Assembly (NCBI GenBank): GCA_017746715.1
Contig: JAGHZQ010000059.1
Location: forward strand, 1-43,013
Direction of reading: 5' to 3'
Length of the DNA stretch: 43,013 nucleotides
Source: Cyanobacteria bacterium SBLK
Lineage (GTDB): Bacteria; Cyanobacteriota; Cyanobacteriia; Cyanobacteriales; Spirulinaceae
Of the stretch, positions 8,425 through 15,857 are shown in pieces; the first letter of the stretch is position 1, and each line of letters starts with the position of its first letter. The notes under the pieces were generated by a model. That model was not told the DNA's origin and did no database searches. It was given only the letters and a program-made list of their open reading frames with translations. The position numbers and the translations under genes are program-made.

Positions 8425-9132
8425 ATGCAATTTGCTAAAATTCTTTACCGCCAATTCATTGATTTATGCGAGATTCCCGCTATGTATAGAGACATGGCAC
8501 TGGATTCTTTAACTATCGACATCGACCCGATCTCGATCTACGATGGGGGTAACGCAGTTCGAGCAATCATTAATTGCGATCGCGCCCCCACTGCCCGAGA
8601 GATTGGTTCGAATGAAGAGATTTTCATGGATATCATGCAAATCTTGAAACTGTCATCCATCAGAGTAAATTTTAGAGGTCGGTATTTTCTAGAATTTATG
8701 AATCAGTCTTTTTCAGCTCAAACCACTGACATTTCTGAAATCATGAATAATATAGATATCGGGATTGATTTGAATAGCTTGTATAGCTCCTCTAATCCGG
8801 TTTACATGATAGACCTAAATACGGAGATACTCTTGTTTGCCAATCCTGTTGCTTGTGCAAATAATCAAAAAACAGCCGATAAATTTTTAGGAGAAAATTT
8901 TGCTGCCCTTAGCTATCCAGAAGAATTAGAGAATAGAAAACGGCTTCTACGATTGGATGGGAAGCTGACGAATTATGAATTCGCAGCGTTGAACTACTAT
9001 CAAGATGGAGACTTTTGGCGGCGAAAAGAAGTGAAGTATGTTACAGATTTTCAAAAGATTGAATTTTTTGGTTGTGAATGTCGCTTGGCTATTGATTTAA
9101 TGCGCGAAGAAACCCGACGCTTTGTTGATTAA
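8425..9132 (+). CDS. PAS-like domain protein with N-terminal extension
   Basis: 235 residues. The C-terminal ~125 residues (from IDLNSLYSSSNPVYMIDLNTE) contain a PAS-like fold pattern: a short helix, VYMIDLNTEILLFANPVACANN, LGENFAALSYPEELENRKRLL, then beta strands WRRKEVKYV and IEFFGCECRLAIDL. The N-terminal ~110 residues (MYRDMALDSLTIDIDPISIY, IGSNEEIFMDIMQIL) match nothing I recognise. The C-terminal domain is clearly paralogous to the 134-residue protein at 9496. No kinase, cyclase or output domain is attached, so it may be a stand-alone sensor or partner-binding module. Ligand unknown. No strong ribosome binding site precedes the ATG. Confidence 0.75.
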   Translation: MQFAKILYRQFIDLCEIPAMYRDMALDSLTIDIDPISIYDGGNAVRAIINCDRAPTAREIGSNEEIFMDIMQILKLSSIRVNFRGRYFLEFMNQSFSAQTTDISEIMNNIDIGIDLNSLYSSSNPVYMIDLNTEILLFANPVACANNQKTADKFLGENFAALSYPEELENRKRLLRLDGKLTNYEFAALNYYQDGDFWRRKEVKYVTDFQKIEFFGCECRLAIDLMREETRRFVD

Positions 9133-9179
9133 ATTAACCTACGATCTCCATACAGAAATAATCATTTTTTCTGTCCACT

Positions 9180-9295
9180 ATGAACAATACAGACATTGAT
9201 TTGAACAGTCTAAAAATTGGTGCGTTACGCTGTCGCTAACTGCACCCTACTGGCTTAATTTTTATTTTATAAACAGTCTCTTGTAAAGATGGAGA
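9180..9295 (+). pseudogene. Decayed third copy of the PAS-like gene, interrupted by a palindromic repeat
   Basis: ATG 9180 opens a 19-residue frame beginning MNNTDIDLNSL, which matches the internal segment MNNIDIGIDLNSLY of the protein at 8425 (DNA match, with two codons absent). Homology stops where a palindromic repeat begins, and TAA at 9237-9239 ends the frame. After the repeat, AAAGATGGAGA at 9285-9295 resembles the part of the paralogs encoding QDGDFW/KDTEEW. The start match is convincing; the downstream match is weak. Confidence 0.45.
9211..9264. repeat. MITE-like palindromic repeat with flanking 8-bp direct repeat
   Basis: Outer arms TAAAAATT (9211-9218) and AATTTTTA (9257-9264) enclose GGTGC...GCACC (9219-9223, 9242-9246). 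The core resembles the GGTGCGTTACGC...TAAC.GCACC repeats common between cyanobacterial genes. AACAGTCT occurs directly before it (9204-9211) and again at 9272-9279, as a target duplication would. The rest of 9265-9495 holds no recognisable gene. Confidence 0.55.
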
Positions 9296-9495
9296 ATTCT
9301 ATATACGTGTCAGTATAAATTCGAGAATGTTATAAACTTATACAATAAATTGTGAGAGTTATACGGAATCAAATACAAGTAAGATGTGATAAAATAGCAA
9401 AAACACTTGATTTAGAATTGAGGGTTTTTCAAACACCGAGATTCACCTTTTAAAAAATCCTATTTTCTGTAAATTTATCCTCTTATTTTAAAACC

Positions 9496-9900
9496 ATGAC
9501 CAAACTAAAATTCGACTTAAACGAACTATACAGTTCTCCCCATCCGACCTATATCGTCACAATGGACGGAGAAATCCTGCTCTTTGCCAACCCTGCGGCT
9601 TTTGCTGCCAATCAAAATGTCTTGGATGACTTTCTCGGGAAAAGTGTCGCCTCCTTCAGTTACCCCGAGGAATTAGAATCTCGCAAAGCCATGTTGCGAT
9701 CGCAAGGAAAATTAACGAACTACGAGTACAAGGGCTTGAACTATTACAAAGATACAGAAGAATGGCGGCGCAAAGAGGTTAAAATTATCGGCGAACAAAG
9801 TCTCGTCGAGTTTTTTGGTTTGGAGTGTCACTTGAGCATCGACCTAAAAATAGAAGAAATCAGACGCTTTGGGGAAGAAGAAGCCACTCTTTCTCAATAA
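9496..9900 (+). CDS. Stand-alone PAS-like domain protein
   Basis: 134 residues, essentially one PAS-like domain: FDLNELYSSPHPTYIVTMDG, EILLFANPAAFAANQN, LGKSVASFSYPEELESRKAM, GLNYYKDTEEWRRKEVKII, LVEFFGLECHLSIDLKIEE. It aligns over its length with the C-terminal half of the 235-residue protein upstream, so the two arose by duplication, with a decayed copy between them. This copy uses HIP1-containing, GC-richer codons. No effector domain is present. Function and ligand are unknown. Confidence 0.75.
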   Translation: MTKLKFDLNELYSSPHPTYIVTMDGEILLFANPAAFAANQNVLDDFLGKSVASFSYPEELESRKAMLRSQGKLTNYEYKGLNYYKDTEEWRRKEVKIIGEQSLVEFFGLECHLSIDLKIEEIRRFGEEEATLSQ

Positions 9901-9926
9901 GAAAATCAAGACAAAATTTTGTATTA

Positions 9927-9952
9927 TAGGGACGTAGCACGCTACATCCCTA
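9927..9952. repeat. Palindromic GGGACGTAGCA-type repeat, copy 1
   Basis: TAGGGACGTAGCACGCTACATCCCTA, an imperfect 26-bp palindrome (written here as one unit: arms TAGGGA.GTAGC and GCTAC.TCCCTA). It lies between convergent genes (PAS-like and HTH protein) and could terminate both. The same family recurs at 27977-28004, and inside folE at 25641-25668. Confidence 0.7.
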
Positions 9953-9964
9953 CAGGAAATTCTT

Positions 9965-10684
9965 TCAATCCCAACTAATCGGCTCTGTTACCCTAGGATT
10001 AAACCGGACAAAATAAGCAAAAGCGTTAAACCAGTGATAAATCGAATATTTTTCTGGCTCGCCATCATCCACCATTGCCTTAACATATTCTAAATGTCTC
10101 ACGCTGCGGGGATAATCTTCTCCCGTCGCGATCGCCCAAAACGTTCCCCAATTCAGTCTATTTCTAACCCCCAGAAACTCGAGCCGCGCTTTGAGTTCTG
10201 CCTCCGTTTTCTCCGCCACGCATTCCGCCAGCATTTGCGGAAACGTATCTTTGGTTAATTCAAATTTTGCAGTTGTCATTGATAAGGGTTCCCCAAGAAC
10301 GCGAGATTTGATCGATTCGACATTTCGGGCGATTTGAACCAAGAGATCGTAAGATCTTACCGTATAACCCGCCTCCCCGATCTCGCTTTGAGAGAGTAAC
10401 TCTGCATGGGAACATTTTGAATTCTTTTCGGATTCCTCCAAAAAAGGAGCTTCTAGAAGAGCGCCGAGTTGCTCCCAAGAAATCCCCGTTCCCCGTTTGA
10501 TCCGGACGAGTTTTTCCGCACCCGGTAATTTTCCCTCCCGTATGTTGCGGATGGAATTGCGGCTTAAACCGAGATCTCTTTCAAACTGCATTTCGCTTGC
10601 ATTCCCGCGAACGAGATCGAGCCACTTCAGCAGAGGCGCGGTTAATTCTACCTTGGGAATGGATTCGTTTTTTTCTTCAACCAT
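9965..10684 (-). CDS. HTH (XRE-like) protein with unknown C-terminal domain
   Basis: 239 residues. Residues ~15-75 form a helix-turn-helix: MQFERDLGLSRNSIRNIREGKLPG, followed by LVRIKRGTGISWEQL. The C-terminal ~150 residues (MLAECVAEKTEAELKARLEF, NRLNWGTFWAIATGEDYPRS, YHWFNAFAYFVRFNPR) are not a domain I know. It is divergently arranged with the smaller HTH gene at 10862, with a 177-base shared control region containing repeated TTGATGT sites. It is likely a DNA-binding regulator that controls itself and/or its neighbour, which is inference from layout. Confidence 0.7.
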   Translation of the reverse strand: MVEEKNESIPKVELTAPLLKWLDLVRGNASEMQFERDLGLSRNSIRNIREGKLPGAEKLVRIKRGTGISWEQLGALLEAPFLEESEKNSKCSHAELLSQSEIGEAGYTVRSYDLLVQIARNVESIKSRVLGEPLSMTTAKFELTKDTFPQMLAECVAEKTEAELKARLEFLGVRNRLNWGTFWAIATGEDYPRSVRHLEYVKAMVDDGEPEKYSIYHWFNAFAYFVRFNPRVTEPISWD

Positions 10685-10701
10685 CTTGAGGGGGCAGAAT
10701 C

Positions 10702-10803
10702 ACATCAATTTATACTCATCCTAACCGATTTATCTAAAAAAGCAAAAAGATTTTTTTTGACCGAATCAAACCTTTTGATGTAATATTCCAATTGATTGAT
10801 GTA
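10702..10803. promoter_or_regulatory. Repeated TTGATGT operator-like sites between two HTH genes
   Basis: TTGATGTA occurs at 10775-10782 and 10796-10803, exactly 21 bp apart (two helical turns), and ATTGATGT occurs on the other strand at 10702-10709, near the start of the left gene. The sites lie in the 177-base region shared by two divergent HTH genes. An autoregulatory operator is inferred. Confidence 0.45.
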
Positions 10804-10861
10804 GTAGATTTAGATCTCCATCCTGCTCTACATTCAAGTCACTTAAAGGAATAAAACCCAA

Positions 10862-11197
10862 ATGGCTATTGTTGTCGTACTGTCCATTGCCCGTAAAAGA
10901 TACAACTTAACCCAAGAAAAATTAGCGAGATTAAGCGATCGCTCTCAGCAACTCATCGGCAAACTCGAACAGGGAAAAGCAAAAGGGATTGGGTTTGATA
11001 CCCTCAATCAACTCTGTAAAGTAACAGGCGGGAAAATTTGGGATGTTATCGTTTACGTTCCCGACGACCCCCAACTCATTGACGAAACGCTCAACGTGCT
11101 GGCCAAAAGACTGAGGTGTTCGACGGAAGAGATTTTTCTCTATCTTCCCGTCGAATTAAAACAGGCATATTGGCGATTGAATCGCGGTCTGAGTTAA
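10862..11197 (+). CDS. XRE family HTH transcriptional regulator
   Basis: 111 residues. Cro/C1-type helix-turn-helix in the first ~65 residues: IARKRYNLTQEKLARLSDRS, QQLIGKLEQGKAKGIGFDTL, NQLCKVTGGKIWDVIVYVPD. The C-terminal ~45 residues are helical and of unknown role. The ribosome binding site AAAGGAA lies about 10 bases before the ATG. It is divergent from the larger HTH gene at 9965-10684. No toxin gene is recognisable beside it, although the small frame at 11245 follows 47 bases downstream. Confidence 0.82.
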   Translation: MAIVVVLSIARKRYNLTQEKLARLSDRSQQLIGKLEQGKAKGIGFDTLNQLCKVTGGKIWDVIVYVPDDPQLIDETLNVLAKRLRCSTEEIFLYLPVELKQAYWRLNRGLS

Positions 11198-11244
11198 CGA
11201 TTATCATTTTTTGAATGTTGCTATGTTGCCATTGGTACAAAAAT

Positions 11245-11439
11245 ATGAAGCTGAGATCGCGGGATGTATTGGAGACAAGATTACGTATCGCACAATTCTT
11301 GGATAACGATCTCATATTTTATGCCGGAGAGGTCTCTTTTGAGATGTATCTCGATAAATCGAGAATCGCTATATTATTTCAAGGATCTCTGTTGACAACC
11401 AAGGATAGTAAGAACTATTATAAAATTAATGATTCGTGA
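11245..11439 (+). CDS. Small hypothetical protein (uncertain)
   Basis: 64 residues from ATG 11245 (MKLRSRDVLETRLRIAQFLD); ATG 11215 would add ten residues. It has a mixed charged/hydrophobic composition with no known motif. It follows the HTH regulator on the same strand, so a two-gene unit is possible. There is no clear ribosome binding site. It could equally be a chance frame. Confidence 0.25.
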   Translation: MKLRSRDVLETRLRIAQFLDNDLIFYAGEVSFEMYLDKSRIAILFQGSLLTTKDSKNYYKINDS

Positions 11440-11528
11440 TGTTAGTTCGGGTCAGGGCTGTTTTTTAACTGATTTTACAAGAGAGTCAGAGTTTCAGCCT
11501 ATCCAGAATCTGCTTTGCGTAATATTAA

Positions 11529-11580
11529 ATTGACACGCCCTTGCATTTAGAAAGGCGCGACTTATGATAGTAGTGTCAAT
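11529..11580 (+). promoter_or_regulatory. Promoter framed by inverted repeats, upstream of a small secreted protein
   Basis: A -35-like TTGCAT (11541-11546) and a -10 TATGAT (11563-11568) are separated by 16 bases. ATTGACAC (11529-11536) and GTGTCAAT (11573-11580) form perfect 8-bp arms around them, and an inner pair CGCCCTT/AAAGGCG (11536-11542, 11551-11557) brackets the spacer. This looks like a regulated promoter. Confidence 0.45.
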
Positions 11581-11622
11581 CTATTTCGAATTTGACTAAT
11601 TAACAAAAAGGAGATCTGAACT

Positions 11623-11958
11623 ATGAACATACTAAAAGGTATCAGTGTTGCATTAGTTTTATCGTTAATGCTGAGTTTTTCGCTTCCTGCTCATGCAGCT
11701 TTATTTATCACGTGGTCGCCTGACGCAGAGGCTCAAATGCAGAGGATTAACCAATCCTTTCCGTTTAATATTCCTGCTTTCAAAGCAGATGTCAATCAAT
11801 GGATTTCCTCTAACTATAAAGGATGGAGCAATGGCTCGAATCACTCAAAAGAGTTTGCCGTAGCCGGTCCTGCTCAGTCTCTACAAGCTACTGTTAATAA
11901 TCAGATCAGGAATGTAACAGATTACTTTGTAACGATTATCAGAGTCATACGCGATTAA
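11623..11958 (+). CDS. Small secreted protein of unknown function
   Basis: 111 residues. Residues 1-25 form a clear Sec signal peptide (basic MNILKG, hydrophobic VALVLSLMLSFSLP, cleavage AHA-A). The mature ~86 residues (LFITWSPDAEAQMQRINQSF, FKADVNQWISSNYKGWSNGS) contain no cysteine and several aromatic residues and match no family I recognise. A strong ribosome binding site (AAAAGGAGATC) precedes the ATG, a promoter with inverted repeats lies upstream and a terminator lies 49 bases downstream, so it is a well-defined single-gene transcription unit. Probably periplasmic or extracellular. Confidence 0.8.
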   Translation: MNILKGISVALVLSLMLSFSLPAHAALFITWSPDAEAQMQRINQSFPFNIPAFKADVNQWISSNYKGWSNGSNHSKEFAVAGPAQSLQATVNNQIRNVTDYFVTIIRVIRD

Positions 11959-12006
11959 CTTATTGGAAATTGCTTATTTGCTTTTAGCGAGCTTTCTAGT
12001 TTTAAA

Positions 12007-12036
12007 GTCGAGTGAGAGAACACCACTCGGCTTTTT
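12007..12036 (+). terminator. Rho-independent terminator after the small secreted protein
   Basis: GTCGAGTG (12007-12014) pairs with CACTCGGC (12024-12031, one G-T pair), followed by TTTTTC. Confidence 0.88.
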
Positions 12037-12140
12037 CTTTCTATTCTGAGGGCTGCGAGTTGTTCTGGGCTGAGTCCCTGCAAATGACCATTTTTTTAAT
12101 TTTGAATTGATAGTTTTGAATTGAAACGACTCCTTGATAG

Positions 12141-12179
12141 ACTAAACTTAACAAAAATTTCCAAAGTATTAAGTTTAGT
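12141..12179 (+). promoter_or_regulatory. Hairpin in the dxr leader
   Basis: ACTAAACTTAA (12141-12151) and TTAAGTTTAGT (12169-12179) are perfect 11-bp arms with a 17-base loop. The right arm ends just before the AAGGGAGAAGG ribosome binding site of dxr. It could be a protein operator or an RNA structure affecting translation initiation. Confidence 0.5.
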
Positions 12180-12194
12180 TAAGGGAGAAGGCTT

Positions 12195-13394
12195 GTGAAA
12201 GCGATCGCAATTCTCGGATCGACAGGTTCTATCGGTACGCAAACCCTCGATATCGCGCAACAATATCCCGATAGATTTCGGGTTGTGGGGTTAGCCGCCG
12301 GGCGAAATGTAGAATTATTAGCAGAACAGGTTCGCCAATTTAAGCCAGAAATCGTAGCCATTCGAGATGAAACGAAATTTTCCGAACTCAAAGAAGCGCT
12401 TTCTTCCCTTGACTATTCTCCCATTTTGCAAGCAGGTGAAGCAGGAGTTGTAGAAGTTGCCCGTTATGGGGACTCGGAAAGCATCGTTACGGGAATTGTT
12501 GGATGTGCGGGACTTTTACCCACTTTAGCCGCCATTGAAGCCGGAAAAGATATTGCTTTGGCCAATAAAGAAACCTTGATTGCTGGGGGTCCTGTGGTGC
12601 TGCCATTGGTGCAAAAACATGGGGTGAAATTATTGCCCGCAGACTCGGAACATTCGGCGATTTTTCAATGCTTGCAAGGAGTACCTGAAGGCGGACTTCG
12701 CAAGATTATTTTAACGGCTTCTGGGGGAGCATTTCGCGATTTACCCGCCGAACAATTGGCACGAGTTAAGGTTGCCGATGCCTTGAAACATCCTAACTGG
12801 ACGATGGGACGAAAAATTACCATTGATTCGGCGACTTTGATGAATAAAGGTTTAGAAGTCATTGAAGCGCATTATCTGTTTGGGATGGACTACGACAATA
12901 TTGAAATTGTCATTCATCCTCAAAGTATCATTCACTCATTAATCGAAGTTCAAGATACATCGGTTTTGGCCCAATTGGGCTGGGCAGATATGCGTTTGCC
13001 CTTGTTATATGCCCTTTCTTATCCCGAACGAATTCCCACCAATTGGGAGCCCCTAGATTTAGTCAAATTAAGCAATTTGACCTTCCGCGACCCCGATCGC
13101 CAGAAATATCCTTGCATGGATTTGGCTTATGCTGCCGGGCGTGCTGGTGGGGCAATGCCAGCCGTTTTAAATGCGGCGAACGAACAAGTCGTCGCCCTAT
13201 TTTTAGAGGAAAAAATTGGCTTTTTAGATATTCCTAAATTGATTGAAAAAGTCTGCGATCGCTTCCAATCTCAGAATACGAAAACTCCCACTTTAGACGA
13301 TATTATTGCCGCCGATCGCTGGGCGCGTCAAGAATCGTTAAACGAACTGCAAACCTTACAAAAAGGCGCGCCCGTAGTTGCAGCTATGCGCTAA
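12195..13394 (+). CDS. dxr: 1-deoxy-D-xylulose 5-phosphate reductoisomerase
   Basis: 399 residues. It catalyses the second step of the MEP isoprenoid pathway: rearrangement and NADPH reduction of DXP to 2-C-methylerythritol 4-phosphate. The NADPH-binding start is AILGSTGSIGTQTLDI (residues 4-19). Active-site and metal segments are LLPADSEHSAIFQ, LTASGGAFRDLP, and KHPNWTMGRKITIDSATLMN with GLEVIEAHYLF. Length is normal. The start is GTG 12195, preceded by a strong AAGGGAGAAGG site and a perfect 11-bp hairpin. No other MEP gene is adjacent. Its products feed carotenoids, phytol and quinone side chains. Confidence 0.97.
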   Translation: MKAIAILGSTGSIGTQTLDIAQQYPDRFRVVGLAAGRNVELLAEQVRQFKPEIVAIRDETKFSELKEALSSLDYSPILQAGEAGVVEVARYGDSESIVTGIVGCAGLLPTLAAIEAGKDIALANKETLIAGGPVVLPLVQKHGVKLLPADSEHSAIFQCLQGVPEGGLRKIILTASGGAFRDLPAEQLARVKVADALKHPNWTMGRKITIDSATLMNKGLEVIEAHYLFGMDYDNIEIVIHPQSIIHSLIEVQDTSVLAQLGWADMRLPLLYALSYPERIPTNWEPLDLVKLSNLTFRDPDRQKYPCMDLAYAAGRAGGAMPAVLNAANEQVVALFLEEKIGFLDIPKLIEKVCDRFQSQNTKTPTLDDIIAADRWARQESLNELQTLQKGAPVVAAMR

Positions 13395-13413
13395 AAATCG
13401 CCAATTTGCAATC

Positions 13414-13923
13414 CTAATCGATCGCTTTCCCGAAGCGATCGACAATCAAAATATCCCACTGTCCGTTACGATTGGCCTCAAAAGCGATGGCCGAACCATC
13501 GGCGCTAATATTCGGACGGCGCACCTCGGCTTGTAAATTCTTGGTTAAATTGAGATTTAATCCCGTTTCGCGATCGTGAAGATAAATATCGGAAAGACCC
13601 AATTGACTGGAGGTAAAAGCAATATAGCGACCATTTTCGGAAATAGAAGGATCTGACGCGATCGCATTTAAAGAATTCAATCCGGGAAGTTCCACCAATT
13701 GACGGCGATCGGCATCAAATAAATAAATATCTTGGGAACCATTGCGATCGGAAACAAAAACGATATTAGCATCGGCGATATAAGGCATGAGTTCCCCCGT
13801 TGGACTATTTAAACCCCGTCCCCCAGCATCGTAAGGAAAGTTTAAAAAGCGAGGATATCCCCCGCAACTACTGGCTAAAACCGTCGAACTAATCAGGAGA
13901 ACCCAACGCAAATATTGTGTCAT
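13414..13923 (-). CDS. TolB-like beta-propeller lipoprotein
   Basis: 169 residues from the ATG at 13923. A lipoprotein signal (LRWVLLISSTVLASSCGG) with lipobox LASSC is followed by WD40-like/PD40 repeats: ANIVFVSDRNGSQDIYLFDA, SISENGRYIAFTSSQLGLSD and ISADGSAIAFEANRNGQWDI. The repeat consensus (D/S-P-x-S-x-DGR-xIAF-xS-R-G-xxDI) is that of the TolB C-terminal propeller, but only about three blades are present, so it is far shorter than TolB and may form a partial or oligomeric propeller. It is paralogous to the next gene upstream (14008-14544), from which it is separated by 84 bases on the same strand. Role unknown; membrane-anchored, periplasm-facing. Confidence 0.82.
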   Translation of the reverse strand: MTQYLRWVLLISSTVLASSCGGYPRFLNFPYDAGGRGLNSPTGELMPYIADANIVFVSDRNGSQDIYLFDADRRQLVELPGLNSLNAIASDPSISENGRYIAFTSSQLGLSDIYLHDRETGLNLNLTKNLQAEVRRPNISADGSAIAFEANRNGQWDILIVDRFGKAID

Positions 13924-14007
13924 CAACTCATTCCGCTCGCAATTAAAATAACTCATATCAATCGATTCCCCTAAACCCCCCCTTAAAAAAGGGACTTTCA
14001 GATTGGA

Positions 14008-14544
14008 TTAAAATAAAGGCGTACCGTCAGCAACATCTAACTCAATATCGGGGCCGCGGTCTAATACTTCAATATCCCATTGTCCCCGACGGGAGGTTTC
14101 AAAAACAACATAACGCCCATCCGGACTAATTTTAGGATTGCGAATCCAATTTCGATAAGAGGTGGTCAAAATATTGACTTTCGAGATCGCGCGATCGTAA
14201 AGGGCGATCGCCGGACGACCGCGATCGCTGACCAAGTAAACCAAGTAACGTCCGGTTCTGCTGAGACTGGGACTTTCGGCGATTTGGTTGCCTTGATTCA
14301 AACCCGGTAATTCTATAAAGCGCTTCAATCGCAGATTATAAACGGCTATTTGCGAAATCCCGTTGCGGTTGGTAATAAAAGCCAATATGCGACCATCGCC
14401 GCTAATAGCCGGTTCCTGGTCGTTATAGCGACTGTTTAACGACACCGACCCAATCGGAGGAGCAGACTTCCCACAGCCACTCAGCAAGGCGATCGCAAGG
14501 AACGCGATCGCCCAAATTAAATTAGGTTGGGAAAATCGTTTCAA
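14008..14544 (-). CDS. TolB-like beta-propeller lipoprotein, paralog
   Basis: 178 residues starting at TTG 14544 (KRFSQPNLIWAIAFLAIALL, lipobox LLSGC). It has the same PD40 repeats as the following gene: PAISGDGRILAFITNRNGIS, SLSRTGRYLVYLVSDRGRPA and ISPDGRYVVFETSRRGQWDI. The two proteins share the block order, including RRQLVELPGLN versus LKRFIELPGLN, so they are tandem duplicates. Function is unknown; they are predicted outer- or inner-membrane lipoproteins. The start is non-ATG, but it alone provides the basic signal-peptide N-region. Confidence 0.82.
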   Translation of the reverse strand: MKRFSQPNLIWAIAFLAIALLSGCGKSAPPIGSVSLNSRYNDQEPAISGDGRILAFITNRNGISQIAVYNLRLKRFIELPGLNQGNQIAESPSLSRTGRYLVYLVSDRGRPAIALYDRAISKVNILTTSYRNWIRNPKISPDGRYVVFETSRRGQWDIEVLDRGPDIELDVADGTPLF

Positions 14545-14605
14545 ACTTCAGCAGGAGGTAAACATTTTGCATTTTGAATTGATAATTTTGAATTGATTTG
14601 ACTGA

Positions 14606-15643
14606 TTAATAATCAAACCGATCGCCTTTTTTGCGATCGTCTTCCCAATCTTCATCCTCGTCGTCATCGTAGCGATCGTTGCGGTCGTCATAGCGATCGC
14701 CTTCTTCGGGACGGTCGAAATCTTCAAAATCCTCGCGTTCCTCATCAGAACGGTCAAAATCTTCAAAATCCTCGTCCTTTTCGTCATCGACCTCGCTGTA
14801 GTCTACATAATCGACATAAGTGGCGGGTTCTTCATCTTCATAGGAACGAGGGGAATTCTTGCGAGGAGTAGAGGAGGAACGAGAAGAAGGGCGAGAGGAA
14901 CTCGGGCGCGATCTGGGGGAATCTTCATCGCGATCGCGACTCGGACGGCGAGAAGGACGATCTCGGGAGGGGCGGTCGTCGTAGTCGGAAGGACGATCTC
15001 GACCGGTTTCCGGTTCGTCCCAGTCGTCTTCCCATTCATCAACGCGATCGTCATAGCGTCCCGCACTGGCATAGGGATCGTTTTTGGGAGGCCGAGAGGA
15101 GGGGCGATCGCGTCGATCTGGGGGTGAAGGAGGACGAGGAGGACGGCGACCTCTATTGGGAGGTTCGCGATCGTCTCGAGGGCGACTGCGGCTGCGTAGG
15201 GAGTCTTCATCGTATTCGGACAGGCGTTCTGTTCGTCCGACTAAACGAGGTCGCTTGGCTCTCTCTTCCCATTCGGATTCGATTTCGTCATTATAGGCAA
15301 CTCGCTCTGCATAATAAGGACGACGGCTAGGGGGACGTTCGTCATCAACAATAGGAGTAGTACGCTTAGCTTGTTCCGTTGCTAAACCCCGCAGGCGAAT
15401 GGTTTCAAAGGCGAAAAAGGCCGTCGAAGCGGCGAGTAAAAGCTGACTGAATTGCAAAATCGGATCGAGTCGCCAGCCATTAAAAACAAGAATAATGCCG
15501 CAAGCGAGTCCCACGGCAGAAAAGAAAATATCGTAATCCCGAGACACTTCCGGGCGTATCGATCGCAGAAAGTATAGACCCGCACCCGCTACGATCAAAA
15601 AAATACCGAGAATGCTGGCGGCACTCCACCCAAAATTAACCAT
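14606..15643 (-). CDS. ycf66: Ycf66 family protein with long charged tail
   Basis: 345 residues. The N-terminal ~87 residues are the conserved Ycf66 domain, starting MVNFGWSAASILGIFLIVAG, with three hydrophobic segments (about 5-27, 40-57, 66-82) and the loop LRSIRPEVSRDYDIFFSAVG. The remainder (~250 residues) is disordered: Arg/Pro/Ser/Asp-rich, with runs such as RPPRPPSPPDRRDRPSSRPP and a very acidic end with repeated EDFEDFDR. Ycf66 is found in cyanobacteria and some plastids; its function is not established. The tail length is likely variable between species. It has the same orientation as the two TolB-like genes. Confidence 0.93.
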   Translation of the reverse strand: MVNFGWSAASILGIFLIVAGAGLYFLRSIRPEVSRDYDIFFSAVGLACGIILVFNGWRLDPILQFSQLLLAASTAFFAFETIRLRGLATEQAKRTTPIVDDERPPSRRPYYAERVAYNDEIESEWEERAKRPRLVGRTERLSEYDEDSLRSRSRPRDDREPPNRGRRPPRPPSPPDRRDRPSSRPPKNDPYASAGRYDDRVDEWEDDWDEPETGRDRPSDYDDRPSRDRPSRRPSRDRDEDSPRSRPSSSRPSSRSSSTPRKNSPRSYEDEEPATYVDYVDYSEVDDEKDEDFEDFDRSDEEREDFEDFDRPEEGDRYDDRNDRYDDDEDEDWEDDRKKGDRFDY

Positions 15644-15857
15644 TTTTGCGTTCCTCGATCGCGTTCCTTACGTTGCATCTCCTCTCCCGATCTTACTGTG
15701 CTTTTCCGTATTTGTCTTAACGGATCTGCGATCGCTTTCCTACTTTTTTTCCAAAAGTCGCGATCGCGAGGAGTGCTACAAGTAAACCAAGATACCCCGC
15801 GATCGCAAAACTGGCAATGTTAGCGCTATTAATTCAGGCCTTTACTGCCCATTTGCT

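Noticed and set aside
10862..11439. Toxin-antitoxin pair (XRE regulator plus small frame)
   Set aside because: The small downstream frame has no toxin motif, no clear ribosome binding site and uncertain coding status.
14803..15330. Several long overlapping frames on both strands under ycf66
   Set aside because: They are by-products of the Arg/Asp/Ser-rich low-complexity tail of ycf66; no starts with ribosome binding sites and compositions mirror the repeat.
15717..15830. Startless minus-strand hydrophobic frame (GYLGLLVALLAIATFGKKVG) after the PEP-CTERM fragment
   Set aside because: Only 37 codons without start; the hydrophobic pattern arises partly from HIP1 (AIA) codons. Too little to call.
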